Shown piece after piece: positions 48,948 to 58,825 of a DNA stretch of 64,000 nt. Source of the DNA: SIG607 sp045533195. Lineage in GTDB: Bacteria; Bacillota; Clostridia; Oscillospirales; Acutalibacteraceae. A program made the translations under genes and the position numbers. The number at the start of each line of letters is the position of its first letter. Position 1 is the stretch's first letter. The notes under the pieces were generated by a model. It was not told the DNA's origin. It did not search any database and saw nothing but the letters and a program-made list of their open reading frames with translations. Location of the stretch: assembly GCA_045533195.1 (NCBI GenBank), contig JAZSHI010000024.1, positions 12,803-76,802 of the forward strand, read 5' to 3'.

Positions 48948-50276
48948 ATGAAAGTAGAATCTGTTCAGGATATATGGGAATTAGTCTGTGCAGAAATGAA
49001 AAAGAATTTATCTGAAATTGCCTTTGACGTATGGCTTAAAGACCTTCACCCCATTGAACTTAAAAATGGTGAATTTATTCTCGGCATATATTCTGCCTAT
49101 AAGAAGAACATTGTAGAATCAAATTATATTGAATCTATTCATAAGCATTTAAAGGATATTATGGGCTTTGAGGTAGCCGTAACAATTTTGGTAGAGGATG
49201 AAAGCGGACAGGTTGTCGTTCCCTCTAAACCAATTAGTGACGGCTCCTTTGAATCGGAATATACCTTTGATAATTTTATTGTCGGTTCCACAAACCGTTT
49301 TGCTCACGCTGCAAGTATGGCGGTGGCAGATAATCCTAATATTATCTATAATCCCCTTATTATTTACGGACGCAGCGGTGTTGGTAAAACACATCTTCTT
49401 TTAGCTATAAAAAATCATATCAGAAAAAAATATCCCACAAAACAGATAGAATACATAAGATGCGAGGATTTTACAAATCAGCTTATCTCCGCTCTTCATG
49501 AAGGCTCGTTAGGACTGGGCACACTTGATAGCTTCAGAAACCGTTTTCGTACCACCGATATTCTCTTAATCGACGATATTCAGTTTATTGCAGGTAAAAA
49601 TCAGACACAGGAAGAATTTTTTAATACCTTCAATACCCTTTATCAGAATAAAAAACAGATAGTTGTTACCTGTGACCGTCCTCCTAAGGATATAAAGCTT
49701 CTTGACGACCGACTTCGTTCCCGTTTTGAAAGCGGTCTTATTGCAGATATTACTCCCCCCGACTTTGAAACCAAGGTTGGTATTATCCAAAACAAAAAAC
49801 AGCAGCTCGGTATTGAAATTCCCGAAAACATCGTTTATTACATTGCCGAACACATTCAGGATAATACCCGTCAGCTTGAAGGGGTTGTAAAGAAAATTCA
49901 GGCTCTTATTTTAATCGACCAGAAGGTTCCCACCCTTTCAATTGTTCAGGGCTTTATTAAAGAGGTTGTAAGCGATACCCGTCCCGAGCCTATTAAAATA
50001 GAACAGATTATAACCGAGGTTGCAAGAACCTATAACGTAAGCGAAGGGGATATACTTTCCACCAGAAGAACTGCCGACCTTGTAAAAGCAAGACAGGTTG
50101 CTATGTATATCGCAAGAGAAACAACCGAACTTCCCTACTCGGCTATAGGCGAATCCTTTGGAAAAAATCATACAACGGTTCTTTATACCGAGAAAAAGGT
50201 TAAGGAGCTTATGAAAGAAAATCCTTACGAAAAAACAGTTATTGAGGATATAATTAAGAATTTAAAATCCGAATAG
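48948..50276 (+). CDS. dnaA: Chromosomal replication initiator DnaA
   Basis: Binds DnaA boxes and melts oriC. 442 residues: domain I (about 1-85, SVQDIWELVCAEMKKNLSEI), a linker, the AAA+ domain (about 110-330) with Walker A GRSGVGKTH, Walker B DILLIDDIQF and sensor/arginine-finger part LRSRFESGLIADI, and the DNA-binding domain IV ending with GKNHTTVLYTEKKVKEL. I place the start at the ATG at 48948 because AAGGTGAGG fits it; an upstream GTG at 48939 overlaps that site. It heads the leading-strand gene set of the right arm. Confidence 0.98.
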   Translation: MKVESVQDIWELVCAEMKKNLSEIAFDVWLKDLHPIELKNGEFILGIYSAYKKNIVESNYIESIHKHLKDIMGFEVAVTILVEDESGQVVVPSKPISDGSFESEYTFDNFIVGSTNRFAHAASMAVADNPNIIYNPLIIYGRSGVGKTHLLLAIKNHIRKKYPTKQIEYIRCEDFTNQLISALHEGSLGLGTLDSFRNRFRTTDILLIDDIQFIAGKNQTQEEFFNTFNTLYQNKKQIVVTCDRPPKDIKLLDDRLRSRFESGLIADITPPDFETKVGIIQNKKQQLGIEIPENIVYYIAEHIQDNTRQLEGVVKKIQALILIDQKVPTLSIVQGFIKEVVSDTRPEPIKIEQIITEVARTYNVSEGDILSTRRTADLVKARQVAMYIARETTELPYSAIGESFGKNHTTVLYTEKKVKELMKENPYEKTVIEDIIKNLKSE

Positions 50277-50348
50277 TTATGAACAAAGTTAACAGTAACT
50301 GACATAAAGTATTTAACAGGGCTGTTTAAAACTTAAAAACGGTGCAAA

Positions 50349-50357
50349 TTATGCACA
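50349..50357 (+). promoter_or_regulatory. Possible DnaA box TTATGCACA
   Basis: One exact match to TTATNCACA in the 239-base dnaA-dnaN gap, inside a GTGCA/TGCAC dyad. A poorer match TTATGAACA begins right at the dnaA stop. Few boxes are visible, so oriC is not mapped firmly. Confidence 0.35.
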
Positions 50358-50515
50358 TTTTATTAAATTTTAATTTAACATCGTTTTTTCTTTGTTTTAA
50401 AGCCTTTCAGGCACTTACTGACAGAACTGACAGCTATATGAAGACTGTTATATAATTTATATTTTCTCTTAGGAAAATTTTCTTTTTTTAAAAATTTTGA
50501 AAGAAGGTAAACAAA

Positions 50516-51616
50516 ATGATTTTTTCAGTAGAACGTAACGTTTTTCTTGATGCGGTAACAAAGCTTTCCCGCGTTGTTTCTTCTAAAACAGCCTATCCTG
50601 AGCTTGAAGGTATTTTAATTTCTGCTGAACAGGGCAAAATCACCCTAATCGCATATAATCTCGAAATGAGTATGCAAAAGGAAATCTACGCAAGAACCGA
50701 GGAGGACGGCGATATCGTTCTTTCTGCCAGAATTTTAGGCGATATTTTTAAAAGACTTAACGGTCCCACGGTTCAGATTTCAACAGATGATAAAAATATC
50801 TGCCATATAACCTGTTCAAGCGCCGTTTTTGACATTCCCGGAATGGATGCTATGAACTATCCCGAAACTCCTTCCTTTGCTGATGGTAAAGATTTCAGTT
50901 TAAAGGGAGAAACTCTCTTTGATATGACAGAGGGAACCTCCTTTGCAGTTGCCCCCGTAGAAGGAACAAGACCGGTTTTAATGGGTATTAATGTTTCTCT
51001 TAATGAGGGAAATTTAAAATTTGTTGCCATTGACGGCTATAGACTTGCCATTCGTCAGACAAAAATTGATAATAACGGTGAATTTAATTTCATAATTTCG
51101 GGCACTATGCTTAATGAAGTAGTACGTCTTATTTCTGACAAAGAGCAGGATGTTCCCATTAGTGTGGGAGGAAAAATGATTTCCTTTAACATTGACGGCT
51201 ATAAGGTTATCTGCCGATTAATAGAAGGAGAATTTGTTAATTATCAAAGAACAATTCCTGCTTCACATAATCAAAAGATAGTTGTTATGGTAAGAGATAT
51301 ACTTTCAGTTTTTGACAGAATTTCTCTTTTAATAAGTGATTCCTTTTCAACTCCCGTAAGATGTATTTTAAATGAAGAACATATAAATTTCTCCTGCTCA
51401 ACTGCAGTAGGTAAGGTTAATGAAACCTATGAGGTTGACCTTGAAGGAGAACCTTTTGAAATAGGACTTTCTTCCCGTTATCTTACAGAAGCTCTAAAGG
51501 CAATAGAAGATGATATGGTTCAGATTAAATTTGATTCTTCTAAACAGGGTGTTGTTATTGAACCTCTTCAGGGTGATGATTATATGTATATGATAATGCC
51601 TATGAGGTTAAAGTAA
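50516..51616 (+). CDS. dnaN: DNA polymerase III beta sliding clamp
   Basis: 366 residues of three clamp domains; start MIFSVERNVFLDAVTKLSRV, middle ISGTMLNEVVRLISD, end YMYMIMPMRL, the normal C-terminus of bacterial clamps. It forms the ring that tethers replicase. The order dnaA-dnaN-yaaA-recF is universal in Firmicutes. GAAGG precedes the ATG; the stop overlaps the next ATG by one base. Confidence 0.98.
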   Translation: MIFSVERNVFLDAVTKLSRVVSSKTAYPELEGILISAEQGKITLIAYNLEMSMQKEIYARTEEDGDIVLSARILGDIFKRLNGPTVQISTDDKNICHITCSSAVFDIPGMDAMNYPETPSFADGKDFSLKGETLFDMTEGTSFAVAPVEGTRPVLMGINVSLNEGNLKFVAIDGYRLAIRQTKIDNNGEFNFIISGTMLNEVVRLISDKEQDVPISVGGKMISFNIDGYKVICRLIEGEFVNYQRTIPASHNQKIVVMVRDILSVFDRISLLISDSFSTPVRCILNEEHINFSCSTAVGKVNETYEVDLEGEPFEIGLSSRYLTEALKAIEDDMVQIKFDSSKQGVVIEPLQGDDYMYMIMPMRLK

Positions 51617-51834
51617 TGCAGGAAAAAATAATAAATATAAAAGAAGAATTTATAAGACTTGATTCTTTAATGAAGCTTTCCGATATGGTAGTAACGGGCG
51701 GTCACGCAAAAATAGTTATTCAAAATGGTGAGGTATTGGTAAACGGAGAGGTTTGCACCCTTAGGGGTAAAAAAATGAGAGAAGGAGACTTTTTCACCTA
51801 TGAAGGTGTAAAAGTAACTGTAAAAAAATGCTGA
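51616..51834 (+). CDS. yaaA: YaaA/RlbA-type S4 RNA-binding domain protein
   Basis: 72 residues forming one S4 domain: EEFIRLDSLMKLSDMVVTGG, HAKIVIQNGEVLVNGEVCTL, RGKKMREGDFFTYEGVKVTV. It lies between dnaN and recF with overlaps on both sides (1 and 7 bases), so the genes are translationally coupled. YaaA is linked to ribosome assembly in Bacillus; here that is inferred by position and family. Confidence 0.93.
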   Translation: MQEKIINIKEEFIRLDSLMKLSDMVVTGGHAKIVIQNGEVLVNGEVCTLRGKKMREGDFFTYEGVKVTVKKC

Positions 51835-52907
51835 TAAAAGAAATCGGCGGAAAAAATTTCAGAAATCTTTCTCCTTTTAATATAACCCCTCATAAAAATA
51901 TGAATATTATATGCGGTGAAAATGCTCAGGGTAAAACAAATTTACTTGAAGCTATCTGGCTTTTTACGGGTGCAAAAAGCTTTCGTACAAATAAAGATAT
52001 TGAACTTGTTAAAAGGGATGAAATAAAAAGCCGTATAAATATTAAATACGAGTCGGAGCAAATTGAAAAGGAATCAGAAATTCTTATAGAAGGCAGAAGA
52101 AAAGCCAGTATAAACGGTAAAAAGCTTTCTTCACCATCCTTACTTGCCGGAAATTTTTGCGCAATAGTATTTTCCCCCGATGATTTAACCTTAATATCAG
52201 GTTCTCCCGAAAAAAGAAGAAGATTTCTTGATGTTGCTATATCACAGATTTATCCTAAATATCTTGAAATTTTAAAAAGATACGTAAGGGCTCTTTCTCA
52301 GCGAAACTATCTTTTAAAGGAAATAAAGGCGGGAAAAAGCGAAAGGGATATGCTTCTTCCCTTTGAAGAAGAACTGGCCCTTTCGGGAAGCAATATTATA
52401 AAGTACAGAATAAGATATTTAGAAATTGCTCAGGATTACATAACGAAGATATATAAAGGAATTTCTTCCTATAAAGAAACATTCAGAGTAGAATATCTTC
52501 CTGTTTGTGCTCCCGAAAAATTAAAGGAAAAACTTATTCTTTCAAGAAATGACGATATATTAAGCGGTTTTACCTCCGTCGGCCCCCATAGAGATGATTT
52601 AGATTTTAAAATTGACGAAATGTCGGTAAGAAATTTTGGTTCTCAGGGGCAAAAGAGAAGTGTTGCACTGTCTTTAAAGCTCAGCGAAGCAGAGGTATTA
52701 AAAAAGGTTACAGGCGAATATCCCGTTGCGCTGCTTGATGACGTTATGAGCGAATTGGACCCTGCAAGGCAAAATTATGTTCTTAATCATATAAGTAAGC
52801 TACAGGTTTTCTTAACCTGCTGTGACACTGCAAATATTATAAATCTTAATAAGGGAAATATTTATGAAATAAAAAACGGAAATATTTTCCTAAAGGAAGA
52901 AAAATAA
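51828..52907 (+). CDS. recF: DNA replication and repair protein RecF
   Basis: 359 residues of the SMC-like ATPase that loads RecA on gapped DNA. Walker A GENAQGKTNLLEAIWLFTGA (about 32), the signature region FGSQGQKRSVALSLKLSEAE and Walker B ALLDDVMSELDPARQNYVL. All active residues are present. It overlaps yaaA by seven bases. Confidence 0.97.
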   Translation: MLIKEIGGKNFRNLSPFNITPHKNMNIICGENAQGKTNLLEAIWLFTGAKSFRTNKDIELVKRDEIKSRINIKYESEQIEKESEILIEGRRKASINGKKLSSPSLLAGNFCAIVFSPDDLTLISGSPEKRRRFLDVAISQIYPKYLEILKRYVRALSQRNYLLKEIKAGKSERDMLLPFEEELALSGSNIIKYRIRYLEIAQDYITKIYKGISSYKETFRVEYLPVCAPEKLKEKLILSRNDDILSGFTSVGPHRDDLDFKIDEMSVRNFGSQGQKRSVALSLKLSEAEVLKKVTGEYPVALLDDVMSELDPARQNYVLNHISKLQVFLTCCDTANIINLNKGNIYEIKNGNIFLKEEK

Positions 52908-52911
52908 AAAA

Positions 52912-53181
52912 ATGTATATTCATTTAGGACAGGATACTCTTGTTAAAAAAAGTGATATAATAGGAATTTTTGACCTTGATACTGCAACGGTATCAAAAAG
53001 GACAAGAGATTACTTAAATAAAGCTGAAAAAAATGGAATGGTAGTAAACGTCAGTACAGAACTTCCTAAATCCTTTATAGTTTGTCAGCAGGGCAATGAA
53101 AAGAAAATATATATTTCACAAATCTCAACAGCTACACTACTGAAAAGAAGTGAAGTTGATTTTGAGAACTCATTCTATTAA
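52912..53181 (+). CDS. remB: DUF370 family extracellular matrix regulator RemB
   Basis: 89 residues: start MYIHLGQDTLVKKSDIIGIF then DTATVSKRTRDYLNKAEKNG, ending in FIVCQQGNEKKIYISQISTA, the DUF370 pattern. RemB is a DNA-binding relative of RemA in Bacillus biofilm control and is located between recF and gyrB in many Firmicutes, as here. Its gene overlaps the extended frame of gyrB but not its real start. Confidence 0.9.
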   Translation: MYIHLGQDTLVKKSDIIGIFDLDTATVSKRTRDYLNKAEKNGMVVNVSTELPKSFIVCQQGNEKKIYISQISTATLLKRSEVDFENSFY

Positions 53182-53197
53182 AAGAGAGGAAATAAAA

Positions 53198-55138
53198 ATG
53201 AGCGAAGAAATTAAGGCACCTTTAATTAATGAATATGATGAAAATTCCATACAGGTGCTGGAGGGACTTGAAGCGGTTCGAAAGAGACCGGGTATGTATA
53301 TCGGTTCAACCGGCGAACGAGGTCTGCACCATCTTGTTTATGAAATTGTTGATAACTCTATTGATGAAGCCTTGGCAGGATTCTGTGATAAAATCACGGT
53401 TACCCTTCTTGACGGCGGTATTGTCAGAGTAGAGGATAACGGACGTGGTATTCCTACGGGTATAAATCCGCAAAAGGGTATTCCTACTGTTACCGTTGTA
53501 TTTACAATTCTTCATGCAGGCGGTAAATTCGGTGGAAACGGATATAAGGTTTCAGGCGGTCTGCACGGTGTTGGTGCGTCTGTTGTTAATGCTCTTTCCT
53601 CTTGGCTTGAGGTAGAGGTTAAGGACGGTAAAAATGTTCATAAACAGCGTTATGAAAAGGGTAATATTGTAAGTGATCTTGAAATTATCGGTGAAACAAA
53701 TGAAACAGGTACCGTAGTTACCTTTAAGCCCGATCCTTCTATATTTACCGATACTACTACTTATGATTACGATATTCTTAAAAACAGACTTCGTGAGCAG
53801 TCCTTCCTTAATGCAGGAATAAGGGTTGTTTTAGAGGATAAGAGATCTGACGTATATGATCCTAAAACCGATGAATTTTATTATGAAGGCGGTATAAAAT
53901 CCTACGTTGAATATCTTCTTGAAGGTATTAAAAAGGAAAGCCTTAACAGCGAGGTTATTTATCTTAACTGTGAAAAGGATGACCAGACTGCTGAAATAGC
54001 TCTTATCTGGTCAACAGCCTATGACAGTAAGGTTATGTCCTTTGCAAATACACTTCATACCATAGACGGCGGTACACATGAGCAGGGCTTTAGACAAGCT
54101 CTTACTAATACCGTTAATAAATATGCCTTTGATTTTAAGCATCTTAAGGAAGGCAATGCAAGACTAAAGGCTGAAGATATTATCGAAGGTGTTGTTGCCG
54201 TTGTTTCTGTAAAGCTTAGTGATGCTCAGTTTGAAAGCCAGACTAAAGCAAAGCTTGGTAATACTTCTATCGGAAAGGTTGTAAGAGACCTTGTAAACGA
54301 TAAGCTTTATCAGTTTTTGGAAGAACATCCTCAGGAAGCAAAAATTATTATTGAAAAATCTATTGCTTCCTCTAATGCCAGAGAAGCCGCTCAAAAGGCC
54401 AGAGAAGCGTCTCGTAATAAATCAGGCTTTGGTAATAAAACAAGAATGCCCGAAAAACTTACCGACTGTATTTCGGATGATGCTACAAAAACCGAAATAT
54501 TTATTGTCGAGGGTGATTCTGCAGGCGGTTCTGCAGTAGAAGGCAGAAATTCAACATATCAGGCAATTCTTCCTCTTTGGGGTAAAATGCTTAACGTAGA
54601 AAAGGCAAGAGATGATAAGGTTTACGGTAACGATAAGTTAACACCCGTTATTGTTGCTCTCGGTACAGGAATCGGCGAAAACTTTGATATTGAAAAACTC
54701 CGCTATGATAAAATTGTTATTATGGCCGATGCCGACGTTGGCGGTAGCCATATAAGAACACTGCTTCTTACCTTCTTCTTCCGTTATATGCCTCAGCTTA
54801 TTGAAACGGGACACGTGTATTTAGCGCAGCCTCCCCTATTCAGAGTAAGTAAGGGTAAACAGCACTTTGATGCATTTACCGATGAAGAAAAGGCAGAGTA
54901 TATTGAAAAGCTTGGTGGAACAGCCGACGTTCAGCGATATAAAGGTCTTGGTGAAATGGATCCCGATCAGCTTTGGGAAACAACCCTTAATCCTGAAACA
55001 AGAACCTTCTTAAGAGTAACTATGAATGATGCCGAAATTGCCGATGCCACCTTTACAATGCTTATGGGTGACGAGGTTGAACCCAGAAAACAGTTTATTG
55101 AAGAAAACGCGGTATTTGCTACCGATCTCGATATTTAA
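53198..55138 (+). CDS. gyrB: DNA gyrase subunit B
   Basis: ATPase subunit of gyrase, 646 residues. GHKL site: VDNSIDEALAGFCD, DNGRGIPTGINPQKG and GLHGVGASVVNALS; Toprim: VEGDSAGGSAVEGRN with the catalytic Glu, and ADADVGGSHIRTLLL with the metal Asp pair; end LMGDEVEPRKQFIEENA. The ATG at 53198 has AGAGAGG before it; a longer frame from 53150 lacks a site and overlaps remB. gyrA follows after 18 bases. Confidence 0.98.
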   Translation: MSEEIKAPLINEYDENSIQVLEGLEAVRKRPGMYIGSTGERGLHHLVYEIVDNSIDEALAGFCDKITVTLLDGGIVRVEDNGRGIPTGINPQKGIPTVTVVFTILHAGGKFGGNGYKVSGGLHGVGASVVNALSSWLEVEVKDGKNVHKQRYEKGNIVSDLEIIGETNETGTVVTFKPDPSIFTDTTTYDYDILKNRLREQSFLNAGIRVVLEDKRSDVYDPKTDEFYYEGGIKSYVEYLLEGIKKESLNSEVIYLNCEKDDQTAEIALIWSTAYDSKVMSFANTLHTIDGGTHEQGFRQALTNTVNKYAFDFKHLKEGNARLKAEDIIEGVVAVVSVKLSDAQFESQTKAKLGNTSIGKVVRDLVNDKLYQFLEEHPQEAKIIIEKSIASSNAREAAQKAREASRNKSGFGNKTRMPEKLTDCISDDATKTEIFIVEGDSAGGSAVEGRNSTYQAILPLWGKMLNVEKARDDKVYGNDKLTPVIVALGTGIGENFDIEKLRYDKIVIMADADVGGSHIRTLLLTFFFRYMPQLIETGHVYLAQPPLFRVSKGKQHFDAFTDEEKAEYIEKLGGTADVQRYKGLGEMDPDQLWETTLNPETRTFLRVTMNDAEIADATFTMLMGDEVEPRKQFIEENAVFATDLDI

Positions 55139-55156
55139 GGAAAGGGGAGAATTAAA

Positions 55157-57706
55157 ATGGCTAAACAGGAAAAAGTATATTGGCCAAGTAGTGAAGAAAC
55201 TAACATTGTGCCTGTAGAAATTGTTGATGAAGTCAAGGGCAGTATGCTGCAGTACGGTATGTCTGTTCTTGTGGGCCGTGCTCTTCCCGATGTAAGAGAC
55301 GGTCTTAAACCCGTTCACAGAAGAATCCTTTATACAATGTACGAAAACGGACTAACCCCCGATAAAGCCTACAGAAAATGCGCTGATACAGTTGGTGCCG
55401 TGCTTGGTAGATACCATCCCCACGGCGACTCCTCCGTATATGACGCTATGGTTCGTATGGCTCAGGATTTTTCTCTTCGTTATCCTTTAATTGACGGTCA
55501 CGGAAACTTCGGTAATATCGACGGCTACCCTGCCGCTGCTTACCGTTATACAGAATCTAAAATGAACCGTCTTTCTCTCCATATGCTTGATGATATTGAG
55601 AAGGATACCGTTGATTTTGCACCTAACTATGATGACAGACTTAAAGAACCTACCGTTCTTCCCGTTCGTTTCCCTCAGCTTTTAGTTAACGGTTCTTCCG
55701 GTATTGCCTTTGGTATGGCAACCGAAATTCCTCCCCATAATCTTGCAGAGGTTATTGACGGTATGTGCTGTCTTATTGATAACCCTGATGCAGATTTAAG
55801 CGAACTTTGTGAGCATATTAAGGGCCCCGATTTCCCCACAGGCGGAATTATTATGGGCAGAAGCGGTATAAGAGCTGCATATGCTACCGGTAAGGGTAAA
55901 ATTATTGTTCGCGGAAGAGCAGAAATTGAAGAACAGTCTAACGGAAAGTTTAGAATTGTTATTACCGAAATTCCCTACAAGGTTAGAAAGAAAGACCTTG
56001 TTAAAAAGATTTATGACCTTGCTAACGAAAAACGTATTGAAGGAATTGATGACGTTGTTGACTATTCCTCAAAAAGAGACGGCGGTATCAGAATAGTTGT
56101 TGATATTAAGCGTGACGCTAATCCTCAGGTTATTCTTAATAAGCTTTATTCATATACCGAGCTTCAAACCACCTTCGGCGCAAACCTTATTGCAATAGTT
56201 AACGGTAAACCTCAGATTTTAACACTTAAGGAAATGCTTCAAAACAGTATAGATTTCCAGTGTGAAATCGTTGAAAGAAAAACCCGTTTTGATATGAAAA
56301 AAGCGGCTGAAAGAGCCCATATATTAGAAGGCTTAAAGACTGCCCTTGATTTCATTGACGAGGTTATTGCAATTATCCGTAGTAGTGCTGACGTTGCTAC
56401 TGCTAAGAATAATTTAAGTGAGCGTTTCGGTCTTGATGATATTCAGACTACTGCTATAGTTCAGATGCAGCTTGGAAAACTTGCTAATCTAGAAAAACAA
56501 AAGATATTAGATGAACTCGCTGAAAAACTTGCATTTATAAAAGAGTGCGAAGCTATTCTTTCCAGTAAAGAAAGAATCCTTGATATTGTTAAAACCGAGT
56601 CTCTTAATCTTCGTGATAAGTATAGCGACGAAAGACGCAGTGAAATTTCTGCCGTTTCGGGCGAGGTTGATATCGAAGACCTTATTCCCGAAGAGGAATG
56701 TGTTATTACCAAAACCGTTAACGGCTATATTAAGCGTATGGCTGTTGATACCTATTCCGTTCAGCATAAGGGCGGCAGAGGTAAAATGGGTATGAAGACA
56801 AGAGAAGACGATATGATCGAAAATATGATGACCTGTTCTTCTCACGATTTCATTATGCTCTTTACCAACTTCGGACGTGTTTATAAGCTTAAAGCCTACG
56901 AAATTCCCGAGGCTACAAGCACAAACAGTAAGGGTATGAACGTAATTAACCTTATCCCCTTGCAGCCGGAAGAAAAACTCTCTATGGTGCTTTCCTGTGC
57001 CGAGGCTGATGACGATAGCTTCATTTGTATGGTTACTCGTAAGGGTACTATTAAGAGAACTAAAATTACGGATTTCCGTAATATAAGAAAAACCGGCATT
57101 ATTGCTATCGAGCTTAACGAGGGCGATGAACTGTCCTTCGTAAGCCTGACAGACGGCAACAAGGATATTTACGTTGCTACTAAAAAAGGCCGCGGCATAC
57201 GCTTTGAGGAAACTCAGGTTCGTCCTATGGGCAGAACAGCTTGCGGTGTAAGAGCAATTAAACTAAGCGCAGATGATGAAGTTGTTTCAATGGATATCTG
57301 TGATGAGGATAGTATTCTTCTTACCGTTACCGAAACGGGATACGGCAGAAAGACTCCTATTACCGACTACCGCGTTCAAAGTCGTGGCGGTAAGGGTACA
57401 ACTAACTACCGTACCGAAAAATACGGCGACGTTGCAAAGGTTATCTGCGTAACTGATGAAGATGACGTTATTATGATTTCCTCCGACGGTATTATTATAA
57501 GAATTCCCGTTTGTGAGATTTCCACCTTCTCCCGTCCGGCAAAGGGCGTAAGGGTTATGAGAGTAGAGGAAGGTTCAAAAGTACTTTCCGTCGCAACTGC
57601 ATCCCATGATGAAGAAGAGGTTAACGCTTCTCCCGAAGCTCCTGATGCAGATGCGGGAACGGTTGAACCCGAAAAAGAAACTGAAGATACTGCGGCAGAG
57701 GAGTAA
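55157..57706 (+). CDS. gyrA: DNA gyrase subunit A
   Basis: 849 residues. The winged-helix part has the catalytic Tyr in AAYRYTESKM, and the quinolone region reads YHPHGDSSVYDAMVRMAQDF with Ser and Asp at the positions that usually mutate, so it looks drug-sensitive. The C-terminal beta-pinwheel (about 505-820) has the GyrA-box region around VQHKGGRGKMGMKTREDD. An acidic tail EKETEDTAAEE ends it. The CPBP gene begins three bases after its stop. Confidence 0.98.
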   Translation: MAKQEKVYWPSSEETNIVPVEIVDEVKGSMLQYGMSVLVGRALPDVRDGLKPVHRRILYTMYENGLTPDKAYRKCADTVGAVLGRYHPHGDSSVYDAMVRMAQDFSLRYPLIDGHGNFGNIDGYPAAAYRYTESKMNRLSLHMLDDIEKDTVDFAPNYDDRLKEPTVLPVRFPQLLVNGSSGIAFGMATEIPPHNLAEVIDGMCCLIDNPDADLSELCEHIKGPDFPTGGIIMGRSGIRAAYATGKGKIIVRGRAEIEEQSNGKFRIVITEIPYKVRKKDLVKKIYDLANEKRIEGIDDVVDYSSKRDGGIRIVVDIKRDANPQVILNKLYSYTELQTTFGANLIAIVNGKPQILTLKEMLQNSIDFQCEIVERKTRFDMKKAAERAHILEGLKTALDFIDEVIAIIRSSADVATAKNNLSERFGLDDIQTTAIVQMQLGKLANLEKQKILDELAEKLAFIKECEAILSSKERILDIVKTESLNLRDKYSDERRSEISAVSGEVDIEDLIPEEECVITKTVNGYIKRMAVDTYSVQHKGGRGKMGMKTREDDMIENMMTCSSHDFIMLFTNFGRVYKLKAYEIPEATSTNSKGMNVINLIPLQPEEKLSMVLSCAEADDDSFICMVTRKGTIKRTKITDFRNIRKTGIIAIELNEGDELSFVSLTDGNKDIYVATKKGRGIRFEETQVRPMGRTACGVRAIKLSADDEVVSMDICDEDSILLTVTETGYGRKTPITDYRVQSRGGKGTTNYRTEKYGDVAKVICVTDEDDVIMISSDGIIIRIPVCEISTFSRPAKGVRVMRVEEGSKVLSVATASHDEEEVNASPEAPDADAGTVEPEKETEDTAAEE

Positions 57707-57709
57707 AAA

Positions 57710-58702
57710 ATGACCTTTCCATATGCCGATTCAAAGGAACAAGCTAAAAATAACGAGAAGTCAGCCATAAAAAAAGCTGCCAATATAACGGGTTTTGCCT
57801 TTTTTATGCTGACCTCGGTTATGGTTTTTTGGAGTGTGCCTGTCACAGTTATAATAAATATTGTGGCAAACCGCCCCCATTTAGTTTTAAAACATTTCAG
57901 CGATCCCACAATAGTTCAGGTTATTCAGATAATTGTATCTATTATTGCTTTTACCTTCCCTTTTATCATTTATTCAAAAATGATGGGGGAAAGACTAAGC
58001 GATATTGCCCCCTATAATAAGCCAAAGGACAAAAAGCTGATGCTTCCCCTTATCCTTTTGGGGCTTGGTGTGTGCGGCTTTTCAAATGCTGTTGTTTCGG
58101 GCGCAGGCGCAATTCTTCAAAACTTTGGCTTTAGCTATGACGTAACAACTACCGAAAACCCTACTAACATTTTCGGTATAATACTTTCTTTCGTTGCTAC
58201 CGCCGTTACTCCCGCCTTGGTCGAAGAGTTTGCAATGCGCGGCGCGGTAATGGGTGCTTTAAGAAAATTCGGTGACAGCTTTGCCGTTATTACCTCCGCT
58301 CTGGTTTTCGGACTTATGCACGGTAATCTTGTGCAGATTCCTTTCGCCTTTATTTTAGGGTTGTTCTTCGGCTTTGCAGTAATCAAAACGGGAACTATCT
58401 GGACGGCAGTAATAATACACTTTTTAAATAACCTTTTCAGTATTTCCTTTAGTTATATTTTAAGTAATTCAAAGGGCGCAGTAGTGTGGTTTTCTAATAT
58501 CTTTTATTTTGTGGTGCTTTTAGCCCTTGGTTTTGTAGGCTTTTATCTCTATTATAAAAGAGGCGAGGAAAATTTCGCCCTTGATAATAAAACCGAAAAC
58601 CTTACAGTATCCGAGAAACTAAAAAGCTTCCTCACCGCACCCTGCATAATAATATCCTTTGTTATTGTTTTGCTTGAATCGTTTTTTGTTTATAAAGCAT
58701 GA
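57710..58702 (+). CDS. CPBP-family intramembrane metalloprotease
   Basis: 330 residues with about eight TM segments. The Abi/CAAX motifs are VEEFAMRGAVMGALRKFGDS (the EExxxR pair is EEFAMR), FGLMHGNLVQIPFAFILGLF with His, and VIIHFLNNLFSI with His and Asn, together the catalytic metal site. Family members cleave or process proteins in the membrane; the target is unknown. It starts three bases after gyrA, probably sharing its transcript. A parS site begins at its stop. Confidence 0.9.
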   Translation: MTFPYADSKEQAKNNEKSAIKKAANITGFAFFMLTSVMVFWSVPVTVIINIVANRPHLVLKHFSDPTIVQVIQIIVSIIAFTFPFIIYSKMMGERLSDIAPYNKPKDKKLMLPLILLGLGVCGFSNAVVSGAGAILQNFGFSYDVTTTENPTNIFGIILSFVATAVTPALVEEFAMRGAVMGALRKFGDSFAVITSALVFGLMHGNLVQIPFAFILGLFFGFAVIKTGTIWTAVIIHFLNNLFSISFSYILSNSKGAVVWFSNIFYFVVLLALGFVGFYLYYKRGEENFALDNKTENLTVSEKLKSFLTAPCIIISFVIVLLESFFVYKA

Positions 58703-58718
58703 TGTTTCACGTGAAACA
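58703..58718. promoter_or_regulatory. parS site 1, perfect TGTTTCACGTGAAACA
   Basis: Perfect match to the 16-base ParB centromere site, right at the CPBP stop codon, about 9.8 kb from dnaA. It would load ParB for origin segregation. Confidence 0.95.
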
Positions 58719-58771
58719 GGTGTCGCGTTGCGACACAGGGATTAGGAAATAGGGATTAGGGAATAGTAAAA

Positions 58772-58803
58772 AATCCCGATGTTTCACGTGAAACATCGGG
58801 ATT
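58772..58803. promoter_or_regulatory. parS site 2 inside a 32-bp perfect palindrome
   Basis: TGTTTCACGTGAAACA at 58780-58795 is a perfect parS. Its flanks extend the dyad to AATCCCGA on the left and TCGGGATT on the right, all paired. Because the palindrome is followed by TAAAAAT it may act also as terminator for gyrA-CPBP. The two sites are 77 bases apart. Confidence 0.93.
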
Positions 58804-58825
58804 AAAAATATATTATTGACATCAT

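Noticed and set aside
49149..50171. Antisense frames in dnaA
   Set aside because: Shadows of a certain gene, with no start signals.
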